From: JBKHAJ01 sp964641125
Lineage (GTDB): Bacteria > Spirochaetota > Spirochaetia > SPDA01 > CAZSGZ01
DNA length: 34,263 nt
NCBI GenBank assembly: GCA_964641125.1
Contig: CAZXMO010000035.1
Coordinates: 1-34,263, forward strand
Reading direction: 5' to 3'
The notes beneath the pieces were generated by a model. The model made no database searches. It worked only from the letters and a program-made list of their open reading frames with translations, and was not told the origin of the DNA. Position 1 is the first letter of the stretch; every line of letters starts with the position of its first letter. Shown here one piece after another: positions 1-7,035 of this stretch. The translations under genes and the position numbers were made by a program.

Positions 1-474
1 GATTTCGAAACCTTCTGGTACTGGGAAGATATGGCCTACAAGGGCGGTCCCTTAGTCAGCCCCGAGATGTTTCGGGAGTTCGCGCTTCCCCATTACCGCA
101 GAGTCAACGACTGGCTTCGGAGTAAGGGGATAAAGCATATCGGTCTCGACAGTGACGGGAACATCTGGAAGCTGATTCCTATCTGGATCGACGCGGGAAT
201 AGATACTCTGTGGCCCTTCGAGGTGCAGGCGGGGATGGACGTCAACGCGGTCCGCAAAGAATTCGGAAAGGCTTTTATGATTTTCGGAGGTATCGACAAG
301 AAGGAGATCGCCAAGGGCGGAGACAAGCTCCGCGCCGAGGTGGACCGGATAATGCCGACGGTAGAGGACGGGGGGTACATCCCCGAGCTCGACCACAGCG
401 TGCATCCCGATATTACCTGGCCGGTGTTCTGTGAATACCTGGACTATCTGTCTAAACGCCTCGGATGGGGCTGA
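1..474 (+). CDS. Uroporphyrinogen decarboxylase-like protein, 5' truncated by window edge
   Basis: The frame is open from the first base and ends with TGA, giving 157 C-terminal residues. An internal ATG at 31 is not the likely start, because coding with family similarity precedes it. It aligns with the C-terminal part of the next gene: the visible part begins at about residue 204 of that protein, so roughly 200 residues lie outside the window. It has the URO-D barrel hallmarks GPLVSPEMF, FGGID and a C-terminal HSVHPD. Where the neighbour has H-S-C-G, this protein has D50-S-D-G (numbered from base 1), so it lacks the His/Cys metal ligands of the MtaA/CmuA methyltransferase branch. True haem-pathway HemE is unlikely given the paralogous tandem and the sugar operon. 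Substrate unknown. Confidence 0.85.
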   Translation, partial: DFETFWYWEDMAYKGGPLVSPEMFREFALPHYRRVNDWLRSKGIKHIGLDSDGNIWKLIPIWIDAGIDTLWPFEVQAGMDVNAVRKEFGKAFMIFGGIDKKEIAKGGDKLRAEVDRIMPTVEDGGYIPELDHSVHPDITWPVFCEYLDYLSKRLGWG

Positions 475-501
475 TGCTAATACTATGAGCGGAGGAAATA
501 G

Positions 502-1584
502 ATGGTAAACGAAAGCTTGAGAAAACCGGATGTAGGCAGGCTGCTGGCGGTCATGAGGGGTGAAATACCCGACCGGGTGCCTATATTCGAGATATTGATA
601 GAACCCCGGAACGTCAAGGCGTTGTTGGGGAAGGACGTGGGAAGCACCATGGCCGCGTCCCGGGGCGCATCCGATGCCGTCGGGGTAGCACCGCCGATGG
701 ATCCTGCCGATTTTATGGAGATCTGCAAGAAAGTCAGCATGGATGCGATGACTATAGAGGCGTTGTGGACGCCGCTGAAGTATCGGGACGACAAGGGAGA
801 CATTCACGTGGTTACCGACGGAAGGATCAAGGATTGGGAGAGCCTCGAGAAGGCGATCCGCCCCGATTGGGAAACCGACTTGAAGCCCCGCAGGGACATT
901 GTCAGAAACTACGTAAAAGCCGCTAAGGGGACCGGTATCGGGGTCAACCTCTGCTTCGGCGCGTTCTTTCAGGCATGTTATTTTTTCCTCTGCGAGTTCA
1001 ACACCTTTCTGGTGAAAGTCTACGAAGACCGGGAGTTCGTGGAGACCCTCATGGATATATGCGTCGACTATTATATCCAGCTTGCCGAGATGGGAATCGA
1101 AGAGGGGATCGACTTTCTCTTTTTCGCCGACGACATCGCCTTCAAGACGGGGACCTTTATGGAACCGGAGCTTTTCAAGGAGCTGTGGCTCCCGCGGGCG
1201 AAAAAGCTCCTGCAGCCGGCGAAGGACGCTGGAATTCCGGTGATGTTCCACAGCTGCGGCAACCTGACCGACATTATGGACAGCATCGTTATGGAGATGG
1301 GGATCGACGTCCTCAATCCCATCGAGCCGTACTCCATGGACATCTTCGATATTAAAGACCGCTACGGCGACAAACTCACCATAAGCGGGAATATAGATAT
1401 TGCGGGGCCTCTAGCCTTTGGAAAACCGGAGGATGCGGCAAAGGAAGTCCGGGAGAAGGTGGAGTATCTCAAGAAGGGGGGGCGGTACATCCTCTCCACG
1501 AACCACAGTATTATGGATGACATTCCCCCGGAGAATTACCGGACGATGATCGAGACGGGCCTCGATCACGGGGTATACTCGTGA
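502..1584 (+). CDS. Uroporphyrinogen decarboxylase-like (COG0407-type) protein with HxCG metal motif
   Basis: 360 residues, about the usual length for the URO-D superfamily. The start is supported by GGAGGAA 7 nt upstream (from about 489). N-terminal residues R19-G-E-I-P-D-R-V-P-I match the family's opening (MRGEIPDRVP). H250-S-C252-G resembles the zinc-binding HxC of corrinoid/coenzyme M methyltransferases MtaA and CmuA, and a conserved SGNID follows near 295-299. It lies 27 bp after the previous paralogue, so the two are probably co-transcribed, 162 bp before a sugar ABC transporter. What is seen is a URO-D fold with a metal-ligand motif. A methyl-transfer role is only inference, and no corrinoid-protein gene is visible here. 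It is not expected to be the haem enzyme. Confidence 0.85.
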   Translation: MVNESLRKPDVGRLLAVMRGEIPDRVPIFEILIEPRNVKALLGKDVGSTMAASRGASDAVGVAPPMDPADFMEICKKVSMDAMTIEALWTPLKYRDDKGDIHVVTDGRIKDWESLEKAIRPDWETDLKPRRDIVRNYVKAAKGTGIGVNLCFGAFFQACYFFLCEFNTFLVKVYEDREFVETLMDICVDYYIQLAEMGIEEGIDFLFFADDIAFKTGTFMEPELFKELWLPRAKKLLQPAKDAGIPVMFHSCGNLTDIMDSIVMEMGIDVLNPIEPYSMDIFDIKDRYGDKLTISGNIDIAGPLAFGKPEDAAKEVREKVEYLKKGGRYILSTNHSIMDDIPPENYRTMIETGLDHGVYS

Positions 1585-1601
1585 CCGAAGGGATAACCTG
1601 A

Positions 1602-1631
1602 ACATTTTGTGTATGAATACCGGCAAAATGT
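1602..1631. repeat. 8-bp inverted repeat, widely spaced
   Basis: ACATTTTG (1602-1609) and CAAAATGT (1624-1631) are perfect inverted copies separated by 14 bp, with half-site centres 22 bp apart, about two helical turns. It sits between the URO-D genes and the sugar transporter. It could be a two-half-site operator or an RNA stem. There is no independent support for either. Confidence 0.4.
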
Positions 1632-1636
1632 GCATG

Positions 1637-1667
1637 GCGCCGGGAAAGAACCGGTGCTAAGATTTTT
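1637..1667 (+). terminator. Weak terminator-like hairpin after the URO-D pair
   Basis: GCGCCGG (1637-1643) can pair with CCGGTGC (1651-1657) with one G-T wobble and a 7-nt loop. A T-run (1663-1667) follows 5 nt later. It lies just upstream of the presumed transporter promoter and could separate the two transcripts. The stem is short and the T-run displaced, so termination would be partial at best. Confidence 0.4.
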
Positions 1668-1710
1668 ACAAAATAAATAGTTTGGGTAATAAACGCGGAT
1701 GGCGCGTTTA
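1665..1710 (+). promoter_or_regulatory. Candidate promoter and palindromic operator of the rhamnose transport operon
   Basis: TTTACA (1665-1670; 5 of 6 to the -35 consensus) is followed after 16 bp by TAATAA (1687-1692), a weak -10. Overlapping the -10 is a perfect 8-bp inverted repeat, TAAACGCG (1690-1697) and CGCGTTTA (1703-1710), with 5 bp between. That position is typical of a repressor site that blocks polymerase. The operon then starts with an AGGAGG-preceded ATG at 1747. The regulator is not identifiable here. Confidence 0.4.
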
Positions 1711-1746
1711 AAAATAAAATTGGGAACCAAATAACAGGAGGTACCA

Positions 1747-2766
1747 ATGAAAAAGGTAAGATTTTTCGTAGTACTGCTCATAGCAGTAGGAATGCTGTTC
1801 TCGACGGCGGCGTTGTTCGCCGGAGGGCAGCAGGAAGCGGCAACACAAGAGGATGATGAGATCATCATCGGGTTCAACAACGGCTCGACCACGGTCGACT
1901 TTCTCCGCCAGGTAGGCGAAAGTATGGAACGGGCCGCGGAACGGCACGGCGTAAAGCTCCTTGTCGCGGAGTCGAACTTCGATCCCGAGAAGATCCTGCC
2001 GAATGTCGACAATATGCTGCTTCAGGGCGCGGATATTATCGTTGATTTCAATGTAAACGCGGAGATCGGCGGAAGTTTGGTCGATTACTGCGGCGCGAAG
2101 GGAGTGCCGGTCATCGGAATCGACGTCAAGTACGTAGGTGTCGACGGAGATGAAGGCTGGTTCTTCGGCGCGAACAACCAAGAAGCCGGGGAGGTCGCCG
2201 GTGAAGGGCTCGCGAAGGCCATCAAAGAACAGTGGGACGGAGAAATAGAGCAGGCCCTCTTCTTCTTCAACAGTGAGAACGGACCCGTCGTTAGGCTTAG
2301 AATGTCGGGTATGGTCGACGGCATGAGGGCCAATGGAATTTCTATTTCGGAAGACATGATCGAATGGATCGAGATGGGCGGCGGCGGCTCGGACACCACC
2401 CTCGTTGCGAACCAGAAGATGACCGACTGGCTGACCGCGCACCCCGATCTCAGCAAGATCGTAGTCGGAACGGTTAATACCGAAACCGGCCAGGGCGTCT
2501 TTTCGGCGGTCCAGGCGGCGAGAAGAGATTCGGACGTACTCCTTGCTACGAACAACAACGGAAACCAGACTCTGGCTGCGTGGGAACAGGGTGACAACTG
2601 CTGGCTCGGCGGAACCGCCTACTATCCGACGCAGTACGGCGACTATATCATTCCCCTCGCTCTCGATATTCTTGCGGGAAAGAACCCCGACAAGATGCAG
2701 ACTATGGAACACGAGTTCCTGACCCGGGAAGACATCGATAAAGTACGGGCGGAAAACGCCATGTAA
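1747..2766 (+). CDS. Periplasmic sugar-binding protein of ABC transporter (Peripla_BP_4 / RbsB type)
   Basis: 339 residues. An N-terminal signal peptide (MKK, hydrophobic to about residue 24) is followed by FAGGQQEA, a cleavage region common in spirochaetes. No lipobox Cys is present, so a soluble periplasmic protein is expected. The mature part begins with the type I binding-protein pattern EIIIGFNNGS and continues with alternating alpha/beta segments to SKIVVGTVNTETG. AGGAGG lies 6 nt before ATG. It heads the binding protein-ATPase-permease set and is followed by rhaM-rhaA-aldolase, so L-rhamnose is the likely ligand. That specificity is inferred from context only. It belongs to the same superfamily as the modules in the chemoreceptor (13329) and AraC protein (20072), but is clearly more distant from them than they are from each other. 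Confidence 0.9.
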   Translation: MKKVRFFVVLLIAVGMLFSTAALFAGGQQEAATQEDDEIIIGFNNGSTTVDFLRQVGESMERAAERHGVKLLVAESNFDPEKILPNVDNMLLQGADIIVDFNVNAEIGGSLVDYCGAKGVPVIGIDVKYVGVDGDEGWFFGANNQEAGEVAGEGLAKAIKEQWDGEIEQALFFFNSENGPVVRLRMSGMVDGMRANGISISEDMIEWIEMGGGGSDTTLVANQKMTDWLTAHPDLSKIVVGTVNTETGQGVFSAVQAARRDSDVLLATNNNGNQTLAAWEQGDNCWLGGTAYYPTQYGDYIIPLALDILAGKNPDKMQTMEHEFLTREDIDKVRAENAM

Positions 2767-2777
2767 ATTGGCCTGAA

Positions 2778-2813
2778 ACATTGCGGGCCGCTAGGCCCGC
2801 AATGTCTATTTTT
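2778..2813 (+). terminator. Intercistronic hairpin (attenuator-like) after the binding-protein gene
   Basis: A perfect 12-bp stem, ACATTGCGGGCC (2778-2789) with GGCCCGCAATGT (2794-2805), has the 4-nt loop GCTA and is followed by CTATTTTT. It is shaped like an intrinsic terminator but lies inside the operon, 12 bp after the binding-protein stop and before the ATPase. Such hairpins are known to protect the upstream message and lower downstream expression, keeping binding protein in excess over membrane components. Confidence 0.75.
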
Positions 2814-2830
2814 AAAGGGGAGACTTAATT

Positions 2831-4339
2831 GTGGATACGCAGGTGAGTAAGGACACTGATCTAACTCTTCAGATGAAAAAAATTGTCAAACAGTACCCGG
2901 GTGTTCTTGCGCTGGATGAGGTCGATCTGGAAATCAAGAAAGGTGAGGTCCTGGCGGTAATCGGCGAGAACGGGGCCGGAAAGTCGACCTTGATAAAGGT
3001 TCTTTCCGGAGCCGTTCACATGGATTCGGGGGAGATTATCCTTGACGGTAAAGCCGTTCCCCACGATGCGATACCGAAAGAGAGGATGGAAGCCGGAATA
3101 GCGACTATCTATCAGGAATTGAATTACTTAAACGAGATGACCATCGCGGAAAACCTCTTTATCGGGGCCGTCCCTGTAAAAGGGAAAATGAAGCGGGTTG
3201 ACTATAAGAGAATGAAAAAAGAATCGGAAGAACTGATCAGCTCGTTTAATTTGGGTTATGATCCCTTCACAATAGTCAACGAACTTTCGGTAGCCGAAAA
3301 ACAGATATTGGAAATTCTAAGGGCGGTTACGAAAGACGTAAAAGTCCTTATCATGGACGAGCCCACTTCCTCATTGAATGAAACGGAAACGCGGCGGTTG
3401 TTCGAGTTTATAAAAGATCTGCAGAAGCAAGGGGTTTCGATTATTTATATCTCCCATAAGCTCGACGAAGTTTTTGAGATCGCCGATCGTGTGCAGGTCA
3501 TGCGGGATGGAAAACGAGTAGGGTTATTAGAGCTGGACAAAGCAACGACATCCGAGCTCGTGGAGCTTATGGTCGGCAGGGCAATCGTCGATATGTATCC
3601 GAAAGAGGAAGCTGAGATAGGCGATGTCATGCTCGATGTGAAGAATCTATCCTGCAATATTGCCGAGGACATCTCTTTCAATGTCCGTAAAGGGGAAATA
3701 CTCGGGTTTTTCGGGCTCGTAGGATCGGGCCGGGTCGAGGCCGTCGAAGGGCTCCTCGGGCTGAAAAAGATACGGTCCGGAAGGTTCAGCATCGAAGGGA
3801 AAGAGGTGGAAATAAACAGTCCCCTAGACGCGAAGAAGTACGGGATAGCGTACATTCCCAGCGACCGAAAGCAGGACGGCCTCGTTCTTATTCACTCGGT
3901 CAAAGATAATCTGACCATAACCCAGCTCGATGCTCTCGGAAAGGGACTTCATATAGATTCCAGGAAAGAGAAAGAGTACTGCGACAGGTGGATAGACAAA
4001 CTGGGTATCAAGACTCCGTCGCCCCAGACGATAATCAATTCGTTGAGCGGCGGTAATCAGCAGAAAGTCGTAATTGCTAAATGGCTGCTGACCAATCCGA
4101 AGGTCCTCATCATGAACGATCCCACGCGAGGAATCGACGTCGGCGCCAAAGTCGAAATTTATACGGTTATGGAAGAGCTCTGTAAGCAGGGAATATCGAT
4201 AATCATGGTATCGGCCGAATTGCCCGAGGTTATGGGGATTACCGATAGAATGCTCGTATTTACCGACGGGACTATAGCCGGTGAATTCGAGCGAAGCGAA
4301 TATGATCAGAATGAAATACTTCATTTGGCGGTGAAATAA
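2831..4339 (+). CDS. Sugar ABC transporter ATPase, two fused NBDs (RbsA/MglA type)
   Basis: 502 residues, the normal size for duplicated sugar-importer ATPases. The start is GTG, with AGGGGAG about 8 nt upstream; ATG at 2873 would cut into the first NBD's opening strand. NBD1: Walker A GENGAGKST (45-53), signature ELSVAEKQ (151-158, degenerate), Walker B VLIMDEPTS (172-180), switch His in SHKLDE. NBD2: degenerate P-loop GLVGSGRVE (295-303), good signature LSGGNQQK (405-412), and Walker B LIMNDPTRGID, where N-D replaces the usual D-E. Such asymmetry (one good and one poor ATP site) is usual in this family. It energises import with the permease at 4341. Confidence 0.95.
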   Translation: MDTQVSKDTDLTLQMKKIVKQYPGVLALDEVDLEIKKGEVLAVIGENGAGKSTLIKVLSGAVHMDSGEIILDGKAVPHDAIPKERMEAGIATIYQELNYLNEMTIAENLFIGAVPVKGKMKRVDYKRMKKESEELISSFNLGYDPFTIVNELSVAEKQILEILRAVTKDVKVLIMDEPTSSLNETETRRLFEFIKDLQKQGVSIIYISHKLDEVFEIADRVQVMRDGKRVGLLELDKATTSELVELMVGRAIVDMYPKEEAEIGDVMLDVKNLSCNIAEDISFNVRKGEILGFFGLVGSGRVEAVEGLLGLKKIRSGRFSIEGKEVEINSPLDAKKYGIAYIPSDRKQDGLVLIHSVKDNLTITQLDALGKGLHIDSRKEKEYCDRWIDKLGIKTPSPQTIINSLSGGNQQKVVIAKWLLTNPKVLIMNDPTRGIDVGAKVEIYTVMEELCKQGISIIMVSAELPEVMGITDRMLVFTDGTIAGEFERSEYDQNEILHLAVK

Positions 4340-4340
4340 A

Positions 4341-5330
4341 ATGTTTGACAAAAATACACGTACGGGAAAATCTATGCGGAGTGTCTTTAAAAGTATCACT
4401 GACTTAGGGAATATCCTGAGTCTCGCTATAGCATTGATACTTCTTTCCGTTGTCTGGGGAATCATGTCGCCCTATTTCTTTACCCTCAAGAATATCATGA
4501 ATGTCCTCATGTTCGCGTCCATCCTGGCGATACGGGCATCCGGGCTGACCGTCGCGATGATAACCGGCGGTCTCGACATCTCGCAAAACGCAATCGGCGC
4601 CGTAACGGCACTGCTCACCGCTTTGGTCAGTCTGATGGGAGCGCCCTGGTGGCTTCTCATTTTCGTGGTGCTCGCCCTCGGGCTTCTCATGGGGCTCATC
4701 AATGCGACACTGCACGCGGTGCTTAAAATCGCGGCGATAATCGCGACCTTGGGAACCATGCAGATCTTCAGGGGAACCGCGTGGCTTATCAAGGACGCCA
4801 CGGTTATGGTGCGGGACCCGGTAATACTGACCCTCGGCAGAGGAAGGCTCTTCGGTGTTGTACCCTATGTTACAATTGTAGCTGTCGCGATTCTTGCAAT
4901 CACCTACTACCTGCTGAAGTTCACTTCCTTCGGCCGCAAGGTGTATATGGTCGGCGGGAACGAGCACGCCAGTTACCTGTCGGGGATTAATGTAAACAGA
5001 ATCAAGTTCGTCGCCTTTGTAATAAGCGGCATCACCGCGGGTATAGCAGGATTTCTCCTGTCCGCTCAGGTGGGGGCCGCTCTGCCCCAGTCGGGTTCGG
5101 GGACGGAGATGAGCACGATCTCCGCGGTAATCTTAGGCGGTATCAGCCTCGCCGGGGGGAAGGGAAAGATAGCGGGAATAATACTCGGCATTCTGATACT
5201 TCAGACGATTAACAACGGATTGACCTTACTCAGCGTCAACGCATATTTCCAGATGGTCGTAAGCGGATCGGTGCTGATTCTCGCGGTTCTGATCGACATA
5301 ATCCGAAGCGGCGCACTCAGAAAGCAATAA
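4341..5330 (+). CDS. Sugar ABC transporter permease (RbsC/BPD_transp_2 family)
   Basis: 329 residues, strongly hydrophobic with roughly eight to ten membrane segments, spanning the inner membrane. The ATG follows the ATPase stop by one base, so translation is probably coupled; only a weak GGTGA precedes it. Family hallmarks: GLTVAMITGGLDIS near residue 72, VGGNEHASYLSGI near 204 (the cytoplasmic loop that contacts the ATPase), and SAVILGGISLAGGKGKIAG near 262. Only one permease gene is present, so a homodimer is expected, unlike rhizobial rhamnose systems that have two permeases. Confidence 0.95.
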   Translation: MFDKNTRTGKSMRSVFKSITDLGNILSLAIALILLSVVWGIMSPYFFTLKNIMNVLMFASILAIRASGLTVAMITGGLDISQNAIGAVTALLTALVSLMGAPWWLLIFVVLALGLLMGLINATLHAVLKIAAIIATLGTMQIFRGTAWLIKDATVMVRDPVILTLGRGRLFGVVPYVTIVAVAILAITYYLLKFTSFGRKVYMVGGNEHASYLSGINVNRIKFVAFVISGITAGIAGFLLSAQVGAALPQSGSGTEMSTISAVILGGISLAGGKGKIAGIILGILILQTINNGLTLLSVNAYFQMVVSGSVLILAVLIDIIRSGALRKQ

Positions 5331-5353
5331 AGGCAATTAGAGGGAGAGCTCCA

Positions 5354-5668
5354 ATGGTAATTACCGCATTCAAGATGAAATTAAAACCCGGCTTCGAAGA
5401 GGAATATAAAAAACGGCACGACGAGATTTGGCCGGAGCTGTCGAAGGCGATTTCCGAAGCGGGTATATACGATTATTCGATCTTTCTCGATAAAGAGACC
5501 CTTACCCTCTTCGCGGTACACAAGACATCGGGGTCTAATTCGGCCGATAAATTGGGGGACCTGCCTATCGTGCGGAAATGGTGGGACTATATGGCGGACA
5601 TCATGGAGGTGAATCAGGATAATTCTCCCGCGGCCGTGCCCTTGAAGCAAGTCTTTCGCATGGAATAG
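5354..5668 (+). CDS. rhaM: L-rhamnose mutarotase
   Basis: 104 residues, the family length. It interconverts alpha- and beta-L-rhamnopyranose in the cytoplasm, feeding the isomerase. Y18 and H22 in EEEYKKRHDEIWPEL match the catalytic Tyr and His of Escherichia coli RhaM. The W76-W77 pair followed by MADIM is also typical. GAGGGAGAG precedes the ATG. It lies 23 bp after the permease and 9 bp before rhaA, in one operon. This gene and rhaA together fix the pathway as L-rhamnose. A generic YiiL-like mutarotase is the only alternative. Confidence 0.95.
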   Translation: MVITAFKMKLKPGFEEEYKKRHDEIWPELSKAISEAGIYDYSIFLDKETLTLFAVHKTSGSNSADKLGDLPIVRKWWDYMADIMEVNQDNSPAAVPLKQVFRME

Positions 5669-5677
5669 GGAAGGTCT

Positions 5678-6937
5678 ATGAACTACGATAAAGCATACGA
5701 GACGGCGAAAGAGAGCTACGGTGAGTACGGTGTGGACGTGGAAAAGGCCGTCGAGAGGCTTAAAGATTTTTCACTCTCCCTCCACTGCTGGCAGATCGAC
5801 GACATAGGCGGCTTCGAGCGTCCCGACGCGGCCCTCGAGGGGGGCGGCATTCAAGTGACCGGGAGCTATCCGGGAAAGCCCCGGAACCGGGAGGAATTCG
5901 TACGGGATTTGGAGAAGGTCTATTCCCTCCTGCCGGGTAAGCACCGCTTGAGCCTGCATACCCACTACGGCGATTTCGGGGGCAAACGGGTCGACCGGAA
6001 CGAGATCGAGCCGGAGCACTTCCAGGGCTGGGTCGATTGGAGCAAGGGAAGCGGGGTCGATCTCGACTTCAACTGCACCGTTTTTTCCCATCCCCTCTCC
6101 GACGACGGTTTCAGCCTAAGCAGCAAAGACGGAAAGAAGCGGAATTTCTGGATCGACCACGTGAAGCGGGCCCGGGAGATTTCCGCCTATATGGGCCGTG
6201 AGCAGGGGAGCCCCTGTATCCACAACATCTGGCTCCACGACGGAATCAAAGACATCCCCGCCGACCGGATGGGATACCGGCGTATTCTGCGGGACGCCTT
6301 GGATGCGGTCTTCGAGAAGGAGTATCCGGAGACGGAAGTAAAAGACGCCCTCGAGTGCAAGCTCTTCGGGATCGGGAGCGAAGCCTACGTAGTCGGGTCC
6401 CACGAATTCTACATGGGATACGCCTACACCCGGGGAAAGATGCTCTGCCTCGACTTAGGCCACTTCCACCCCACCGAATCGGTGGCCGACAAGATCTCCT
6501 CGGTTATGCTCTTCTCCGATGAGCTCCTCCTCCACGTATCGCGGCCGATCCGGTGGGACAGCGATCACATCGTCGTGCTCAACGACGAGGTGCGCGGCCT
6601 CTTCCAGGAGATCGTCCGTTCCGGAAGAGAGCGGGACATTCACGTGGGGCTCGACTTCTTCGACGGGACCCTCAACCGTGTCGGAGCGTACGCCATAGGA
6701 GCGCGGAACGCATTGAAGGCGATGCTCCTAGCGTACCTCGAGCCGACGGAGAAACTCGTCCGGTACGAGGAAGAGGGGGACTACTTCGGACGGCTCCACC
6801 TGATGGAGGAGCAGAAGACCCTTCCCTTCGGGGCGGTCTGGGATTACTACTGCGAAAGCGCGGGAGTCCCCACCGACCGGGAGATCCGGGACGACGTCCA
6901 CGCCTACGAGCGGGAGGTCCTCTCCAAGAGGGGCTGA
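5678..6937 (+). CDS. rhaA: L-rhamnose isomerase
   Basis: 419 residues, normal for RhaA. It converts L-rhamnose to L-rhamnulose in the cytoplasm with divalent metal. The opening LHCWQIDDIGGFE is diagnostic. Further blocks: LSLHTHYGDFGGKRVDR, IWLHDGIKDIPADR, ALECKLFGIGSEAY (metal Glu), LCLDLGHFHPTES (metal Asp), LLLHVSRPIRWDSDH (metal His) and GLDFFDGTLNR near the C terminus. AGGGAAGG precedes the ATG. About 98 bp separate it from the aldolase, longer than the other gaps in the operon. Confidence 0.97.
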   Translation: MNYDKAYETAKESYGEYGVDVEKAVERLKDFSLSLHCWQIDDIGGFERPDAALEGGGIQVTGSYPGKPRNREEFVRDLEKVYSLLPGKHRLSLHTHYGDFGGKRVDRNEIEPEHFQGWVDWSKGSGVDLDFNCTVFSHPLSDDGFSLSSKDGKKRNFWIDHVKRAREISAYMGREQGSPCIHNIWLHDGIKDIPADRMGYRRILRDALDAVFEKEYPETEVKDALECKLFGIGSEAYVVGSHEFYMGYAYTRGKMLCLDLGHFHPTESVADKISSVMLFSDELLLHVSRPIRWDSDHIVVLNDEVRGLFQEIVRSGRERDIHVGLDFFDGTLNRVGAYAIGARNALKAMLLAYLEPTEKLVRYEEEGDYFGRLHLMEEQKTLPFGAVWDYYCESAGVPTDREIRDDVHAYEREVLSKRG

Positions 6938-7035
6938 TCTCCGGCGGCAGGGGGCCGGCAGGGGCCGGTCTGGAACAAACCCCGGACATACTGTATCCTG
7001 GATGTACATACAATAAAGATACAAGGAAAGACCCC

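Noticed and set aside
52..1251. A 399-codon open frame on the - strand opposite the URO-D genes
   Set aside because: It spans the gap between two clear + strand genes, has no recognisable motif and is a codon-bias shadow of GC-rich coding sequence.
1708..2781. A 357-codon - strand open frame opposite the sugar-binding protein
   Set aside because: The + strand frame has a signal peptide, ribosome site and family pattern; the antisense frame has none.
6553..7035. Upstream extension of the aldolase frame into rhaA
   Set aside because: The extension is Arg/Gly-rich out-of-frame rhaA sequence. ATG 7036 has a ribosome site and the family N terminus begins there.
6938..7035. Possible internal promoter before the aldolase (TACAAT at 7009-7014, 8-bp palindrome ATGTACAT at 7002-7009)
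   Set aside because: The only -35-like hexamer (CGGACA) is 20 bp away, so the case is too weak to call.
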